DNA of 64,000 bases, from positions 1 to 64,000 of the forward strand of contig JAHDLA010000003.1 of NCBI GenBank assembly GCA_018436705.1, given 5' to 3'. This stretch comes from Sedimentibacter sp. (lineage in GTDB: Bacteria > Bacillota > Clostridia > Tissierellales > Sedimentibacteraceae). Positions within the stretch are counted from its first letter, which is position 1; every line of letters begins with the position of its first letter. Under the pieces are notes generated by a model. That model was not told the DNA's origin, did not search any database, and worked only from the letters and a program-made list of their open reading frames with translations. Shown piece by piece: positions 63,099 to 64,000 of this stretch. A program made the translations under genes and the position numbers.

Positions 63099-64000
63099 TT
63101 ATCTTCGCCGCCTTTTTTCAATATTTCCGACAATATTTCTTCCTTACGCAGTTTTTTTATCCTTCGATAATTATTTCCATCCACAGCCGGGTCAAACTGA
63201 CACACAGATTTGAATTCACAATATTGACAGGGGGTCTTGCTTCCTGAATCTTTCCTGTACGGCATTATATCAATATTTCCATCCATTATTTTTTCTGCAA
63301 TTTCTCCCGCAACTTCATCTGCTTTGTTTAAAATCGCTTTAAATTCTTTATAAGTTAGTGTTTTTGAATATCTGGACGTACTTCCGTCCTTATTTAACGA
63401 AACGGGAACAACATCAGATTTCCTTACAGTCTCAACATCACTGTCCATGTTCAAAATAACATTCATATCCTCAACAATATAACCTTTGAGGGAAAGTTTT
63501 TTAAATATTTCGTATTCTGATTCTGAAGATAAAACTTCATCTCCGTCAATCATCGGATCATCTATACAAAAATAATACGCTCCACCTATCTCGGGAGCTG
63601 TCTCAAACAGCTTTTTACCATTTTTGATTACTGCCGACATATATATCAATAGCTGAAGTTGGAGTCCCTGCACAGCATCAGACAAATCAATATCCTTATA
63701 TGAAGACTTATAGTCTATTACATTTATATATACCTTATCATTCTTCTTAAGAATATCCACCCTGTCAATCCTGCCTTGCAGAAATATGCTTGTATTATTT
63801 GTCAGCTTTATTTCAACAGGGTCAATCCTAATTTCCATATGCCTGTCACCTATAACAAGTTCTGTATACGTGGGACGAAATTTACCTTTTTTAAGCTGCT
63901 CAACAATTGTATTTGCGGCCCTGTTTACCAGCCTTTTTACCTTTTCTTTCATGTATCTGTTCCGCTCGTTTGAATCAAAAGCTGTATAATCCATAGCTCC
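63095..64000 (-). CDS. addB: AddB, C-terminal part, cut by the window edge
   Basis: The reading frame continues off the right edge: two codons upstream of the first Met are open to position 64000. AddB is about 1150 aa, so only the last 300 or so residues are seen. They contain the nuclease motif LQGRIDRVD and VIDYKSS, and the iron-sulfur Cys motif CQYCEFKSVC at the C-terminus. It forms the AddAB end-processing complex with AddA. Confidence 0.92.
   Translation of the reverse strand, partial: GAMDYTAFDSNERNRYMKEKVKRLVNRAANTIVEQLKKGKFRPTYTELVIGDRHMEIRIDPVEIKLTNNTSIFLQGRIDRVDILKKNDKVYINVIDYKSSYKDIDLSDAVQGLQLQLLIYMSAVIKNGKKLFETAPEIGGAYYFCIDDPMIDGDEVLSSESEYEIFKKLSLKGYIVEDMNVILNMDSDVETVRKSDVVPVSLNKDGSTSRYSKTLTYKEFKAILNKADEVAGEIAEKIMDGNIDIMPYRKDSGSKTPCQYCEFKSVCQFDPAVDGNNYRRIKKLRKEEILSEILKKGGEDK

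Overview
This window looks like a chromosomal segment of a low-GC, Gram-positive anaerobe of the class Clostridia. The evidence is AT-rich sequence, strong AGGAGG-type ribosome sites, several TTGACA-N17-TATAAT promoters, U-tailed terminators, S-layer homology (SLH) domains with CsaB, AddAB instead of RecBCD, a hut cluster with the RNA-binding regulator HutP, and a CarD/PIN-TRAM pair. A relative of Sedimentibacter or Tissierella is my best guess, but this is inference. I saw no rRNA, tRNA, CRISPR array, insertion sequence or prophage. Most genes lie on the minus strand.

1-3.4 kb: a gene start cut by the left edge, a PadR regulator with a membrane partner, and the CarD and PIN-TRAM genes. 3.4-16 kb: two giant exported surface proteins (2109 and 1988 aa); the first ends in three SLH domains and the second is built of Ig-like repeats. 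A small DUF2442 gene precedes them. 16.2-18.8 kb: a MalT-like LuxR regulator.

19-25.4 kb: one tightly packed operon of a DUF5693 membrane protein, CsaB, a TagA/WecG glycosyltransferase, a transaldolase-like enzyme and split transketolase. CsaB-type wall-polymer pyruvylation is the known receptor chemistry for SLH domains, so this operon and the SLH protein probably work together. 25.5-32.1 kb: a methyltransferase, a small exported protein, polA-coaE with a membrane-anchored protein, and a superoxide-dismutase-like gene followed by a 34-residue Cys-rich membrane peptide.

32.1-40.3 kb: histidine degradation, hutU-ftcD-hutI-fchA-hutP-LysR, with no hutH, divergent from a SARP/BTAD-type regulator. 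The divergent spacer holds a plus-strand terminator-like hairpin that may mark a small antisense RNA. 40.3-48.4 kb: a TetR-controlled ABC exporter, a permuted NlpC/P60-like protein, a TVP38-family membrane protein, a 2H phosphodiesterase, glmM, metA (acetyl-CoA type by Glu111) and an unknown gene divergent from an XRE regulator. 49-52.1 kb: an ABC-F ATPase convergent with tsaD, with two perfect DnaA boxes between them.

52.2-57.6 kb: a complete ABC importer with a DUF3798 lipoprotein. 58-59.4 kb: two unknown proteins. 59.4 kb to the right edge: addA and the 3' end of addB.

No wholly new multi-gene system is evident. The best leads are the hut/SARP spacer with its possible antisense RNA, the DnaA-box pair, the operon joining wall-polymer and pentose-phosphate genes, and the SOD-like/micropeptide pair.
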